A stretch of DNA of 64,000 bases from Vreelandella olivaria (GTDB lineage Bacteria; Pseudomonadota; Gammaproteobacteria; Pseudomonadales; Halomonadaceae). Each line of letters begins with the position of its first letter. Position 1 is the stretch's first letter. Of the stretch, positions 17,949-28,588 are shown in pieces. The stretch lies in assembly GCA_004295565.1 (NCBI GenBank), contig AP019416.1:1984001-2048000 (forward strand). The letters are read 5' to 3'. The notes below the pieces were generated by a model. The model ran no database searches and was not told the DNA's origin. It saw nothing but the letters and a program-made list of their open reading frames with translations. A program made the translations under genes and the position numbers.

Positions 17949-18446
17949 ATGCGGTATGCAAACGCTTTTAGATATAAACAGTGGGCAAATATCGAGCTTC
18001 TTTCATTCGGAGAGCGGCAAATTCATTTGCTTCCAGAGGGTGATGCGAATTTCTTCATTCGCATACTGAATCATACCGCCGTTGTAGATAGCATATTTAT
18101 TAGTCGTATTTCTGGCACCCAAGAGCAGTTTTCAGCGGATAACACGATCGAAACGCCCTCTTTTTCAGAACTAAGGGGCAGGATGGGGTTGAACGATTCA
18201 TGGCTAGTGAAGTTTACCGAATCTGTGTCTTCTAATGATTTGGATCGAATAATTTCATTTCAGTTTACCGATGGCGACTTTGGTCAGTTATCGATTGATG
18301 AAATCCTTCTTCATCTATTAACTCATGGCAGTAATCACAGGGGGATGGCATCGCGGGTATTAGCTGAAAATGGACTCGAGCGACCTAAGGATACATTCAC
18401 AAGATTTCTGCATGAGTTAGAGCCGTTTCGGAGAGAGGCAACGTAA
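17949..18446 (+). CDS. DinB family protein
   Basis: A 165-aa intact frame from ATG 17949. The DinB four-helix bundle is recognised by the N-terminal YKQWANIELL, the metal-site His in ILNHTAVVDSIF near residue 41, and LLHLLTHGSNHRGMASRVL near residue 133 with two further His residues. The family includes metal-dependent, often thiol-dependent transferases and DNA-damage-induced proteins of unclear role. It starts 19 bp after the inhibitor-like gene. The gap to the next gene (18447-18645) shows nothing recognisable. Confidence 0.85.
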   Translation: MRYANAFRYKQWANIELLSFGERQIHLLPEGDANFFIRILNHTAVVDSIFISRISGTQEQFSADNTIETPSFSELRGRMGLNDSWLVKFTESVSSNDLDRIISFQFTDGDFGQLSIDEILLHLLTHGSNHRGMASRVLAENGLERPKDTFTRFLHELEPFRREAT

Positions 18447-18645
18447 GGGGCACTACACTTAAGAAACCTCTCGTTTACGCCAAGTCGGCAAGGGGCAATT
18501 CCTGGCAACGTGTGAATGCCACAGCTAAGCTCTCTACTGAGCTAAACAGGGCAGTCATTGTGGCGGAGCTTGTGAGTGACGTTAGTCCGCCGATACGAAG
18601 CGTGATAGTAGGATGTACGAGAGCTGGTTTTAGTGGAGAAGCGAT

Positions 18646-19131
18646 ATGACAACCCCCGCAAAGAACACGATTTGCCTTTGGTACGATGGTAGTGCAGAAG
18701 AGGCAGCGCGCTTTTACGCTAATACCTTTCCTGATTCGTTTGTCAGGGCGGTTCATCACGCACCGGGCGACTTTCCATCGGGTAAGCAGGGGGATGTATT
18801 GACCGTCGAGTTTACGGTGATGGGCATTCCGTGCCTTGGGCTCAACGGTGGGCCTGGGATTACGCACAATGAGTCGTTCTCTTTTCAGGTCTCAACGAAT
18901 GACCAAACCGAAACGGATCGCTATTGGAATGCCATTGTTAGCAATGGTGGCAAGGAAAGCGCCTGTGGCTGGTGCAAGGATAAATGGGGAATATCGTGGC
19001 AGATAACGCCTGCTGTGCTGATTAACGCCGTTACCAATCCCGATACTGCCGTCGCTAAGCGCGCATTCGACGCGATGATGCAGATGAAAAAAATCAACAT
19101 TGCGGAGATCGAAGCAGCAATTCACGGTTAA
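18646..19131 (+). CDS. VOC-family protein of the PhnB/3-dmu-9 3-mt type
   Basis: A 161-aa intact frame from ATG 18646. It has the typical ICLWYDGSAEEAARFYANTF start, VEFTVMGIPCLGLNGGPGIT, DRYWNAIVSNGGKESACGWC and KWGISWQITPAVL. These glyoxalase-fold proteins are metal- or substrate-binding; most have no assigned reaction and the methyltransferase name is historical. It is monocistronic. Confidence 0.88.
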   Translation: MTTPAKNTICLWYDGSAEEAARFYANTFPDSFVRAVHHAPGDFPSGKQGDVLTVEFTVMGIPCLGLNGGPGITHNESFSFQVSTNDQTETDRYWNAIVSNGGKESACGWCKDKWGISWQITPAVLINAVTNPDTAVAKRAFDAMMQMKKINIAEIEAAIHG

Positions 19132-19211
19132 GGTATTGAGTAAGCTAGACGGTCATCACCCGCTTGGTGCTGGCCAGGGGGATTTACTACAGCTAATTAC
19201 CTCTTCAAGTT

Positions 19212-19976
19212 TTATAACGCATCTAACACATCAAAGTGATCGCAGTTAGCTATATCCACTAACTCGACTTGGATATGGTTAGTCTTTAACGCGGCGACAA
19301 AATCGTGCGCCTGTTGGCGAAAAGTGGGCGGATCATTTTCGGCAATCACCACATGGCATGGGGGTAGTTTGCTCGAATCGGCAAATATAGGACTTAACGC
19401 AAGCGCTTGGGTTGGGGTGAGCTCCAGCGCTTCGTTAACGTAGGTATCCACCAATGGCGTTAGATCATAAACGCCGCTAACCAGTATCAACTTGTCGATG
19501 GGTATGTCACCCCTGGCGGCGACCCAGTAAGCCAACTGGGCACCAGCGCTATGGCCGCCTAATACAATAGACCACACACCACCGTTCTCCACGAGGGCGT
19601 TACATGCCGCCGCAACCCCCTCAATGCACTGGTTCACCATGGTGTTAATGGACGTTTCCGGTGCTAAGCCGTAACCCAGTGAGGCGAAGGCCATGCCTCG
19701 GGCCAGGTAGCGTTCAGCTAGAAAGTCCGTCGCGGTGTTCTCCAGCGCCTGCCAGTAACCGCCGTGAATAAATAGCATCAATGGCCAGGGCCCCGCGGTA
19801 TTTTCCGGAACAAACAGGTTGAGACGCGCCGCCGGATCTTCACCGTAGCGCAGGGTAATCGGCTGGTGGCGTGCCACCAGGTCGATACCTAACGCTGCCT
19901 GGCGCGTTAAAGTGGCTTCGAAATCCCGAGCGAAATGGCTCGGCGAGTAGGCGAGATTCAGGGGTGTTTCAGTCAT
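19212..19976 (-). CDS. kynB: Kynurenine formamidase-type alpha/beta hydrolase
   Basis: ATG 19976 (AGAGG upstream; a GTG one codon earlier is also possible) gives 254 residues. It is an alpha/beta hydrolase with the oxyanion HGGYWQ motif near residue 72, the nucleophile in LGGHSAGAQ, the acid in IAENDPPTF and the His in NCDHFDVL. It hydrolyses N-formylkynurenine to kynurenine. It is the last gene of kynA-kynU-kynB, 12 bp after kynU. The enzyme is of the alpha/beta-hydrolase type, not the metal-dependent cyclase-fold KynB; the symbol is given by pathway role. The frame is intact. Confidence 0.85.
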   Translation of the reverse strand: MTETPLNLAYSPSHFARDFEATLTRQAALGIDLVARHQPITLRYGEDPAARLNLFVPENTAGPWPLMLFIHGGYWQALENTATDFLAERYLARGMAFASLGYGLAPETSINTMVNQCIEGVAAACNALVENGGVWSIVLGGHSAGAQLAYWVAARGDIPIDKLILVSGVYDLTPLVDTYVNEALELTPTQALALSPIFADSSKLPPCHVVIAENDPPTFRQQAHDFVAALKTNHIQVELVDIANCDHFDVLDAL

Positions 19977-19988
19977 CACGTACCTCTA

Positions 19989-21217
19989 TTAGGTAACGGC
20001 ACCACGCACATGAAACTGCGGATCCTGGTACTCACCGCTTTCCATTACCTCGCGGAAGTGCTGGGCAGCCTGCCAAACATCTTCAAAACTGAGATAGAGC
20101 GGGGTAAAACCAAAACGCATTAAGCCGGGCTCCCGGTAGTCGCCGATTACACCTCGGGCAATCAAGGCTTGAACGATAGCGTAGCCGTTTTGACTATCCA
20201 CCAGTGATACCTGGCTGCCGCGCTCACTGGCTGATGGGGTTATATCGTCAATATTATAAGTGGTAAAAATATCGCTTAAACATTCTCGAAACAGGTCGCT
20301 CATGGCCAGACTTTTTGCTCTCAGCGCCTGCATGTCCACCTCGCTCCATAGGGCGAGTGAGGCTTCCAGAGCGGCGTAGGCAAGTGCCGAATGGGTGCCA
20401 GTGCGAAAGCGGGAAATATCCCCGCTGGGGTGTAATCCGCTTCAAAAGCGAAGGGCGATGCATGGCCGTGCCAGCCGGAAAGCGGCTGCCAACCTTTGTC
20501 TTGGTAATCGCTATGCACGTATAAAAAAGCTGGCGCGCCAGGGCCGCCGTTAAGGTACTTGTACGTACAGCCTACGGCGTAGCGAGCGCCGCAGCCGTTT
20601 AGATCAATGGGCAGTGCGCCTGCGGAATGGGCCAAATCCCAGATGACTTCCGCGCCGTGGTCGTGCACCAGTTTCGTGGTGGTGGCCATATCGCGTAATT
20701 TGCCAGTACGGTAGTTAACTTGGCTCAGTACCACCACGGCTACACCGTCGAGGTGTTCGGCCAAGTTGCCTCCTTCGGGCAGGAAGCGGTGTTCGGCGCC
20801 ACTCACCCGGCAATAGCCTTGGGCGATGTAGCCATCGGTCGGAAAGTTGCCGCCTTCGCTAAGAACGGCCTGGCGACCACTCTTGCATTGGCCAAGAATG
20901 TACCCCAGCAGCTTGAAGATATTTAGCGTGATATTGTCAGTGACGCTCACCTCACCGCGTTGCGCACCAATCACCGGGGCTAGTAGATTGCCCAGGCGTT
21001 CAGGGGCATCGAACCAGCCCTGGTTCCAGCCTTTGATCAACTGATCGCGCCACTGATCCAGAGTCTCATCGACCGCCTGTTTGGCGGCCTTCGGTTGAGC
21101 GCCTAGTGAGTTGCCATCAAGATACAGCACGCCTTCGGGTAGGGCGAAGTGGCTTTTAAAGTCTGCTAATGGATCTTGGCGGTCACGCTCACGAACACTA
21201 TCCAGGCTTACAGGCAT
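19989..21217 (-). CDS. kynU: Kynureninase
   Basis: ATG 21217, about 410 residues, the normal length. This PLP enzyme cleaves kynurenine (or 3-hydroxykynurenine) to (hydroxy)anthranilate plus alanine. The PLP-lysine lies in GCTYKYLNGGPGAPAFLYVH, the N-terminus has LYLDGNSLGAQP, and VIWDLAHSAGALPIDL holds the cofactor Asp. A missing G near 20424 (GCGGGGAT) breaks the frame; the restored segment reads GDISRFRTGTHSALAYAALE. The C-terminus ends REPGLMRFGFTPLYLSFEDV and beyond. Second gene of the kyn operon. Confidence 0.93.
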
Positions 21218-21300
21218 ATGGCTGCTCCGATAAATTGTATGTCACTGTTTTAAATATCATGACGGTAGTTAAACTGGGTGCGCTGCAGTACGCCAAGTGC

Positions 21301-22137
21301 TTATATCGTCGTCCGCACACTCCACAGTTCCGGGAAGAACTGAAGATCCAGCGCTTTGACCAGATAGTTCACCCCAGCCGTTCCTCCTGTGCCGCGTCTA
21401 TAGCCAATGATACGTTCGACTGTTTTCATATGGCTGAATCGCCAGCGCTGAAAGTTGAATTCGACATCCACCAGTTTTTCAGCAAGCTCGTATAGATCCC
21501 AGTGTTGTTCGCTGTTGCGGTAGATTTCCGTCCAGACCGCTTCCACCTCGCTACTGGCGGTGTAGGGGATACTCCAATCGCGTTGGGTTTTGCTTTCCGG
21601 AATGCTGAAACCGCGTTGGGCAAGCAGCTGCAGCACGATATCGTAAAGACTGGGCGAGTGGAGGGCTTCCTGAAGTTTTTGGTAGTGCTTGGGTTTTGAT
21701 CGGTGGGCTTCGATTAGCTTGGCGTTCTTGTTACCCAACAGGAATTCCATTTCCCGATATTGATAGGACTGAAACCCAGAGCTCTGGCCAAGGCTGTCTC
21801 GGAAGCTGGCATAGTCGGCGGGGGTCATGGTGACCAACACCTCCCAGGCCTTGATAAGCTGTTCCTGAATTCTGGAAACCCGCGATAGCATCTTGAAAGC
21901 CGGGCGCAGGTTATCTTCTTGGATATGCGCTGCGGCGCCATGAGCTTCGTGAAGGCACAGTTTGATCCATAGCTCGGATACTTGATGGATAACGATAAAG
22001 AGTAATTCGTCGTGTTCATCAGAAGCCGGATTTTGGCAAGCAAGCAAGGGTTCCAGATCCAGGTACTGGCCGTAGCTAATATCCTGATCCCAATGGATGG
22101 CTTCATTATCGACGCTGTTTTCTTCAGGAGTCGTCAT
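21301..22137 (-). CDS. kynA: Tryptophan 2,3-dioxygenase
   Basis: A 278-aa intact frame from ATG 22137. This cytosolic haem enzyme opens the indole ring of L-tryptophan with O2, giving N-formylkynurenine. Recognised by ISYGQYLDLEPLLACQNPAS, DELLFIVIHQVSELWIKLCL (distal-side residues) and FSHMKTVERIIGYRRGTGGT, where His is the likely proximal haem ligand. First gene of kynA-kynU-kynB; 83 bp separate it from kynU. No adjacent regulator was seen. Confidence 0.96.
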   Translation of the reverse strand: MTTPEENSVDNEAIHWDQDISYGQYLDLEPLLACQNPASDEHDELLFIVIHQVSELWIKLCLHEAHGAAAHIQEDNLRPAFKMLSRVSRIQEQLIKAWEVLVTMTPADYASFRDSLGQSSGFQSYQYREMEFLLGNKNAKLIEAHRSKPKHYQKLQEALHSPSLYDIVLQLLAQRGFSIPESKTQRDWSIPYTASSEVEAVWTEIYRNSEQHWDLYELAEKLVDVEFNFQRWRFSHMKTVERIIGYRRGTGGTAGVNYLVKALDLQFFPELWSVRTTI

Positions 22138-22209
22138 TTTATTCTGCCTTGGTGGCTGTGCGATGTGTGGTTGTTGTCGTTTGTTTGAAAGCCTGTTCTT
22201 TCGGCTCTC

Positions 22210-22521
22210 CTAAGTCCAGAGTATACCGGCGGCGAGCTTCAGGCCCTGCTCGATAATCGTTTCGAGCAGGTACTCGTCGGGGGCGAGCTGATTGCACGAA
22301 GGGGAGGCGAGTCACAGCGTGGGAACATATTGATTGGGGGCATTTTTATCGATACAACGGTAAGCGAGGTTGCTATCGTATTTGGTATGAAAAGCTGTCG
22401 ACCTGAAGCCCGTTACGTTAAAGACTAACTGGTTAAAGCTGTTATCTAACTCAGATATAGTTTTATCAGAAGAGCAAAGCGCCCCACACAGCGCATTAAT
22501 TAAGCTTATCAATGGGTTCAC
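22210..22521 (-). pseudogene. Unassigned open frame, possibly a decayed gene end
   Basis: From GTG 22521 a 69-residue frame ends at TGA 22314. The same frame stays open beyond it to TAG 22212, ending NQLAPDEYLLETIIEQGLKL then AAGILWT. That tail looks like a genuine protein C-terminus and has some resemblance to M20-type peptidase ends, but this is weak. The upstream part has no recognised motif. It could be a relic with an in-frame stop. It accounts for the otherwise gene-free stretch between kynA and the DUF3592 gene. Confidence 0.25.
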
Positions 22522-22716
22522 CCTATCTTCGCTCTACCATGATTAGTTCATTTTTCGCTCTGTATACACCGTATAGAGCGATTCCATACTCGATAATTAT
22601 TCCTAATTGACGCATAAGCTGGTTTTTTTAAGCTTTACCTAATAGACTGTTTCGCCTGTAAAAGCTGTTCTGGTTCCAGTTTGCTACGTCAATCCCAGTA
22701 TGTCCAAGGAGTGGAA

Positions 22717-23414
22717 GTGAAAACACTTTTCTTTGTAAAGCTAACGTCGTTAGTGGTTGGTATTGCCTTGCTCGTCGTTTCTGTATTTCTATTGCTGAAT
22801 ACAAAAGATTTTCTCTCAGAGGCAGTGGTCACTCAAGGTACGGTACTTGAGCTGGTTGAGTCTCGCTCAAGCGACTCGATTACTTATCGCCCTGTGGTTC
22901 AATTCACAAATGAAAGCGGTCAGCTTGTGAATTTTACATCATCGACAAGTAGCAATCCGCCCAGCTACGCCCCAGGACAGCAGGTGGAGGTTTTATACCA
23001 GCCCGGCGAGCGAAATAGTCCCCGAATCAATAGCTTTTTTTCACTATGGGGAGCAGAGGCGATTCTTGCCGGTATCGGCATCGTGTTCTTGCTGGCAGGC
23101 GTCATTCTTATGTTCGTGCCTGAGTTTAGGCGTCGCAAAGGCGAATCTTTAAAGCAAAATGGTGTGCCTATCGATACCCACTATCAGGGGTAGAGTTAAA
23201 TACACGCTTTTCAGTGAACGGTAGGCACCCATTCCAGGTGATCACCCAATGGCAGAACCCTGCCACCTCGGAAGTGCATGTGTTTAAAAGCCAGAATATC
23301 TGGTTTGATCCATCGAATTACATTCATACTGATACGATCACCGTGTTTTATGAGAAAGGTGATCTTCAACAATACTATGTCGACATTTCCTTTCTCCCTA
23401 AGCTTGCAACGTGA
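22717..23414 (+). CDS. DUF3592 domain membrane protein
   Basis: GTG 22717, with AAGGAG five bases upstream, gives about 232 residues. The first membrane segment is at residues 5-27, and a DUF3592 beta domain follows (VTQGTVLELVESRSSDSITY, YRPVVQFTNESGQ, VEVLYQPGERNSPRINSF). The second membrane segment is near residues 115-138. A missing G in CAGGGGTAG at 23185-23191 creates a false stop; the restored frame adds a second extracytoplasmic part (PFQVITQWQNPATSEVHVFK). It lies 116 bp upstream of lemA and may belong to the same unit. Function unknown. Confidence 0.78.
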
Positions 23415-23530
23415 TGTATGAACGTACGATATTGAGTTTGTTGGCTACTTTTTTTCACGGGCTAGGCGCTTATTGTCTAGCTTTTCATAGACCGGCTTTT
23501 ACTGACGAATAGCTACTAAAAGGAAGCACC

Positions 23531-24126
23531 ATGCTGCTTACGCTTATCATCATCGTGGCGATCATCGCCGTTATTGCCTTTATGTCATCGGTGTCTACAA
23601 CCGACTTGTGTCGTTGAAAAATCGCTTTGAGAACGCCTTTGCCCAAATCGAAGTACAACTTAAACGGCGGCATGACCTGATTCCTAACCTCGTTGAAACT
23701 GCCAAGGGGTATCTGAGCCATGAGCGGGAGACCCTGCAGTCGGTCATTGAGGCGCGTAATACCGCGTCCGCTGGGCTAAAAGCGGCCGCGGCAAACCCGG
23801 GCAGTGCCAAGGCGATGGCAGACCTGGGTGGCGCTGAGGGCGCGCTGACCCAGGCGATGGGGCGGCTTAACGTGGTGATGGAAGCCTACCCGGATTTGAA
23901 AGCCTCAGAAAATATGCAGCAGTTGTCAGAAGAATTAACCAGTACTGAAAACAAGGTGGCCTTTGCGCGGCAGTCATTTAATGATGCGGTGATGCACTAC
24001 AACACTTATCGGCAGAGCTTCCCGCCAGTCGCAGTGGCTGGCATGTTCGGCCATGGGCAAGATGCCTCGTTGTTAGAGTTTGAAGACAGCGCCCAGATTC
24101 AAGAGGCGCCGAAGGTGTCGTTCTAA
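23531..24126 (+). CDS. LemA family protein
   Basis: ATG 23531 (AGGAAG upstream), about 199 residues. One N-terminal membrane helix is followed by the LemA core YNRLVSLKNRFENAFAQIEV, RRHDLIPNLVETAKGYLSHE and a long helical bundle. A missing T near 23581 (CCTTTATG) separates the helix from the core. LemA proteins are membrane-anchored helical proteins usually paired, as here, with a membrane metalloprotease; the gene ends 17 bp before the M48 gene. Their exact role is unsettled. Confidence 0.92.
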
Positions 24127-24143
24127 GCTCAGGAAAACGCGAC

Positions 24144-26099
24144 ATGGATTTTTTTACCGCGCAGGATAATGCTCGTCGTAAAACAGGGCGTCTGGTTATT
24201 TTGATGGTACTGGCAGTACTCGCCCTGATTACGGTTACTACGCTGGCCATTGCCATCGCCCTTCATCTGATGGAAAACCAATCCGCGACCCAAACCAACC
24301 TTTCTGCTCAGGGGATGTGGTCGGCTCTCTCGATTGAACTTGTCATTGGCGTTGCTATTGCCGTGCTGGCTGTGGTGGTGCTGGGTGGGCTATTCAAACG
24401 CAGTCAACTAAAGCGTGGTGGCCGGGTAGTGGCCGAAGCCCTGGGCGGACGCGAGATCAATCTTAATACCCGCGATGCTAACGAACGGCGCATACTCAAT
24501 GTAGTTGAAGAGATGGCGATAGCCTCTGGAACGCCTGTGCCCTCCGTTTATGTGCTGGAGGAGGAGAGCATCAATGCCTTCGCCGCCGGTTATCAAACCA
24601 ATGATGCCGTGATCGGGATTACCCGTGGCACGATTCGTCACCTGACGCGGGATGAGCTGCAGGGCGTTGTAGCTCATGAGTTTAGCCATATTCTGCATGG
24701 TGACATGCGGTTGAATATGCGCCTGATCAGCATCCTCCATGGCATCCTCATCATTGGCTTATTGGGCGGGACAGTGCTGCGCAGTATGCGCTTTCGGCGG
24801 GTGGGCGGTGGAAAACGCGACAACTCAGGTGCTGTCGTCTTGGCGCTGGGGGCGGTGTTAATGCTGATCGGCTACGCGGGTACCTTTTTGGCAATTTGAT
24901 CAAATCGGCGGTCAGTCGGCAGCGTGAATACCTGGCGGATGCCTCTGCGGTGCAATTTACCCGCAACCCGCAGGGGGATTGGTAACGCGCTGGTTAAAAT
25001 CGGCTCGCATACCCAGGGCTCTTACCTGCAAGCGACACAGGCCGCGGAATTCAGTCATCTGTTCTTCGGTCAAGGCGTGCGGCAGGGGTTTAGCCAAATG
25101 ATGGCCACCCACCCGCCACTTAAAGATCGCATCAAGCGGGTAATGCCGGACTGGAATGGCCGCTTCGAAGCCACTTTGCCCACCCAGCAAGCCGAGAGTG
25201 ACGCACCAGAACCAGAATACAACGAGGAGCGGTCTGGCGCGGATCCCACGCTTGGGCGAGGAGCCGGATCGGCAGCAATGGCGGCTGTGTTAACCGGAGC
25301 CTCTGCACAAGCGGCCATTAACACCATGGGCCAGCCTGGTCAGCGCCACCTTGCCCAGGCTAGAGCAACGCTAGAGGCGCTGCCTGAGCGGATTAAAACC
25401 GCCGCCCATGAGCCCTATGCCGCTCGTGCTTTGGTCTATTCGCTGCTGCTCAGCCAGGATAAGACAATGCGTCATCATCAGCTCAAGGCGTTGCATCAAG
25501 TTGCACTGCCAGATGTTTACCGAGCGCTGATGGAGTATGGCCCGGAAATGCTGAGGCTGGATGTAACGTTACGCTTGCCACTGATTGATTTGGTGCTGCC
25601 GGCGTTACGGTCGCTCTCGATGGAGCAGGCCCAGCACTTTCGTCTCTGTATGGAACGGCTAATCGAGGCGGATGGCCAGGTGACTCTGTTTGAGTGGACG
25701 CTATATCAGCTGTTGTTGAGTAACTTAGGTCAGCAAGGCAGTGGGCCCGCGAACCTCAAGTTAAACGATCTGCAGCGGGAGTGTCAGCTGCTACTCACGG
25801 TGCTGGCCACCGCGGGTCAAGATGACCCGGTTGAGATAAGCGCCGCGCTTAACGCCGCTGAAAGGGAACTGCCGTTCTCATTAACGGCCACTGACGATAT
25901 AAGTGATATGCGTGCGCTCAGCCTGGCAGTTGAGCGTTTGCGGCGCTTAAAGCCTCTGCATAAGCCTGCCCTGTTGCAAGCCATGGCGCGCTGTATTGAG
26001 CACAGCGGACGTATTCTTCCTGCCGAAGCCGAACTGTTCCGTGCCATGGCCGATATTCTCAATTGCCCAATGCCACCACTGTTATCAGATGGTGCATAG
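24144..26099 (+). CDS. HtpX-like M48 membrane metalloprotease with long C-terminal helical domain
   Basis: ATG 24144, about 650 residues. Two N-terminal membrane helices; the M48 domain has [20 protein letters not shown] (HExxH) near residue 175, two more helices, then [19 protein letters not shown] with the Glu ligand. The C-terminal 400 residues include [20 protein letters not shown], resembling the acidic TerB-like motif. Two shifts near 24888 (T lost) and 24970 (G gained) scramble the join. It probably performs membrane-protein quality control together with LemA. Confidence 0.9.
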
Positions 26100-26130
26100 G
26101 CAACAATTCGCCATACAGGGAACCTCAACC

Positions 26131-26682
26131 ATGGATGAAACGGAATCTTTAAATCGAGCCATCCATGAGGAGGTTGCACTATTTCCTTATGATCTGGCTT
26201 GGCCAACGCTCTTTGAGAAGGAGCGAGACAGGCTGCTGGCTTTATTTCCAGATCAGTTTTTGGCTATTGAGCACATTGGGAGTACCGCTGTTCCTGATCT
26301 ATCGGCCAAGCCCATTATCGATATTCTGGCCGGCGTAGACTCAATGTCCCGGGCCGATGAGTTATTGGAACCGTTGTGCCGGGCTAAATATGCCACATCA
26401 ATGGAGTACAACGCTTCTTTGGTGGGGCGGCGTTGGTTAATGCGATGGGCGGATGGGCGTAGGACGCACCATCTACATTTAATGGTGTATGGCAGTGAAG
26501 AGTGGCACCGTCGGCTGGCGTTTCGCAATCGCCTTCGCGACAGCACTGAGCTAGCGCAGCAGTACGAGAGGAGTAAGCGGCAGTGGGCAGCAGCGTTTAA
26601 AACAGATCGAGAGGCCTATACGGCTGCGAAAGGGGATTTTATTCATGAAGCATTGAATAAGGCCTCTCAATCTAGTCAATAA
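26131..26682 (+). CDS. GrpB family protein
   Basis: ATG 26131, 183 residues, intact. The GrpB/Dephospho-CoA kinase-associated fold shows FPYDLAWPTLFEKERDRLLA, then IEHIGSTAVPDLSAKPIIDI near residue 50 and HHLHLMVYGSEEWHRRLAFR. GrpB proteins belong to the nucleotidyltransferase superfamily, often fused to CoaE or free-standing, and their function is not established. The start is chosen at the ATG after AGGGAACC rather than the longer frame that overlaps the M48 gene. Confidence 0.88.
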   Translation: MDETESLNRAIHEEVALFPYDLAWPTLFEKERDRLLALFPDQFLAIEHIGSTAVPDLSAKPIIDILAGVDSMSRADELLEPLCRAKYATSMEYNASLVGRRWLMRWADGRRTHHLHLMVYGSEEWHRRLAFRNRLRDSTELAQQYERSKRQWAAAFKTDREAYTAAKGDFIHEALNKASQSSQ

Positions 26683-26708
26683 GGCAAATGCTGGTTATTC
26701 ACATATCG

Positions 26709-27410
26709 TTAGGCGGGCACTGGTATTGGTGCTACCCCAACCGCCGTTTGCAACTCATCTACCAACGCCTCAATTTTGTGTAGCGCATTCGCAATAGAGG
26801 CTGCCAGCACCTCACCACCTACTTCCTGACCTTCTATAGCAACGTAGTGGATACGGGTAATCCCCATAAACTGAAGTGCCGTGGCCAGGTGTGTTTCCAG
26901 GTGGTTCATATGGGCCATTTCTTCGCCAGGCGACATATTGACGCCGCCTCTGGCAGTGAGAATAACGGCATGCCTTGGCCGATCATTCAGTTTTGGAATG
27001 TAAGGGTCGGTCGGGTTGCTCTCATCGATCTCCACCGTTCGGCCCGCTCGCACCACTTGATCGACCCATGCCTTTAGGGCAGCTGGCATGCCGAAATTGT
27101 AGAGCGGCGTGCCGATCACCAGAATATCCGCTGCCACCAGCTCATCGACCAGTTGATCGCTTTCAGCCAGTGCTTCCTTCATCCAGGGTTCTAGCCGTTC
27201 TTCGGGGGTGAAGGCAGACGCAATCCAGTCGTGATTAATAATCGACGGCGGGTTTTGACCTATATCGCGATAGGTAACCGTGTCTTGAGGCCGTCCTGAT
27301 TGCCACTGGCTGACAAACCGATAGGTTAGATGGCGGCTATGCGAACCGTGGTTATCTGTTCCCGCAATACCGGGTCGGGCACTAGCGTCTATGTGCAGAA
27401 TATGTGTCAT
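26709..27410 (-). CDS. FMN-dependent NADH-azoreductase-type oxidoreductase
   Basis: ATG 27410, 233 residues, intact. This flavodoxin-like fold protein shows HILHIDASAR at the N-terminus (FMN phosphate loop), VIGTPLYNFGMPAALKAWVD near residue 98 and ILTARGGVNMSPGEE near residue 150. AzoR enzymes reduce quinones and azo compounds with NADH and protect against thiol or quinone stress. It is divergent from a LysR regulator 119 bp away, its likely regulator. Confidence 0.9.
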   Translation of the reverse strand: MTHILHIDASARPGIAGTDNHGSHSRHLTYRFVSQWQSGRPQDTVTYRDIGQNPPSIINHDWIASAFTPEERLEPWMKEALAESDQLVDELVAADILVIGTPLYNFGMPAALKAWVDQVVRAGRTVEIDESNPTDPYIPKLNDRPRHAVILTARGGVNMSPGEEMAHMNHLETHLATALQFMGITRIHYVAIEGQEVGGEVLAASIANALHKIEALVDELQTAVGVAPIPVPA

Positions 27411-27529
27411 GATAGCCTCCTAATCTGAGATGATCTCATCTATGATTAACAACAGGCTTAGCTTAGGCCGAGCCTTTCAGCCTAAACAAACGATCTTTTC
27501 TTGCCGCTATAGATGAGCAGACCTCATTC

Positions 27530-28433
27530 ATGAGCCATCGCCGATTACCCTCACTTTCGTCGCTTCGCGCTTTTGAAGCGGCTGCCCGGCATGAGAGTGC
27601 CAAGCAGGCTGCGCAGGAGCTGTCGGTGACTGCCACGGCCATCAGCCACCAAGTACGTGGACTCGAAGAGGCCCTCGGCGTTTCGCTTTTTTTGCGTAAG
27701 CCGCGTCAACTGGAGCTGACCCCGCAAGGCCGTGAGCTACAGCAGGTGTTGAAACTGCCTTTGATAGCATCAGCAGTGTCGTCGAGCGGCTGAGCGCAGT
27801 GCCTATTCGCCAAACCGTTACGCTCTCTACCACGCCGGCTGTTGCGGTGCGCTGGTTGCTGCCCTGGGTGTGTATGCTGCGCGATTCCCATCCAGATATT
27901 GACCTGCGTATTCATGCTTCCCATGAGCCGGTTCCGCTGGATGGGGTAACGGCAGACATCGCTATTCGTTATGGCGATGGCCGCTGGCCTGGGTTGGTCG
28001 CGGAAAAGCTGTTTGATAACACCTTTATCCCGACCTGTAGCCCACATCTTGGTTTACACGAGGTAGCCCAGCTACCTTTGCACCCATTGATTCACTTCAG
28101 CAGTCAGGGGCCATATCATCACCACTGGATTGGGCGGCGTGGCAGAAAGAGGCAAAAGTGCCGGGGCTGGACGTGAGTGCCGGGCTTGTATTTTCTGATG
28201 AGACCCACGCTATTTCTGCCGCCGTAGGGGAGCAGGGCGTAGCGCTGATGAGCCGTCAGTTGATTATGGATGAGCTGGAGGAGGGGCGCTTAGTGCAACC
28301 TTTCGGCCCCGAGTTTGAAGGTAAGCCGTTCTTTCTGGTCTACCCCGAAAGCCGACGGCATGACCCGACGATACAGGCTATTCGGGATTGGGTGTTGGCG
28401 GTACCGGGAGGACTGTGTACGTTGATGAATTGA
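27530..28433 (+). CDS. LysR-family transcriptional regulator (GcvA-like, frameshifted)
   Basis: ATG 27530, about 300 residues. The winged-helix N-terminus reads LPSLSSLRAFEAAARHESAK, then AISHQVRGLEEALGVSLFLR. The effector domain shows ADIAIRYGDGRWPGLVAEKL and AAVGEQGVALMSRQL, as in the GcvA group. Shifts are near 27752 (A lost) and near 28110-28115. Transcribed divergently from the azoreductase gene, which it probably controls. Confidence 0.88.
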
Positions 28434-28588
28434 CAGTTGTAGACTTTTATACCGTTATCTTGTGGGGTTTGATAACAAGCTACTCTGCTGCTGAGTTGGT
28501 TAACAGGGTGCGCTGTTGGATACCCTTCGAAGCTTCGCGGTTGTTCACTATTTAAGCGCCGTTACTCTGGCAGTCAAGGAACGAAACG

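Noticed and set aside
5700-19131. The run of small accessory genes (Nudix, TA, GNAT, DinB, VOC) suggests an integron cassette array
   Set aside because: No attC sites with the expected paired half-sites and no integrase were seen; genes are on both strands and have their own promoters.
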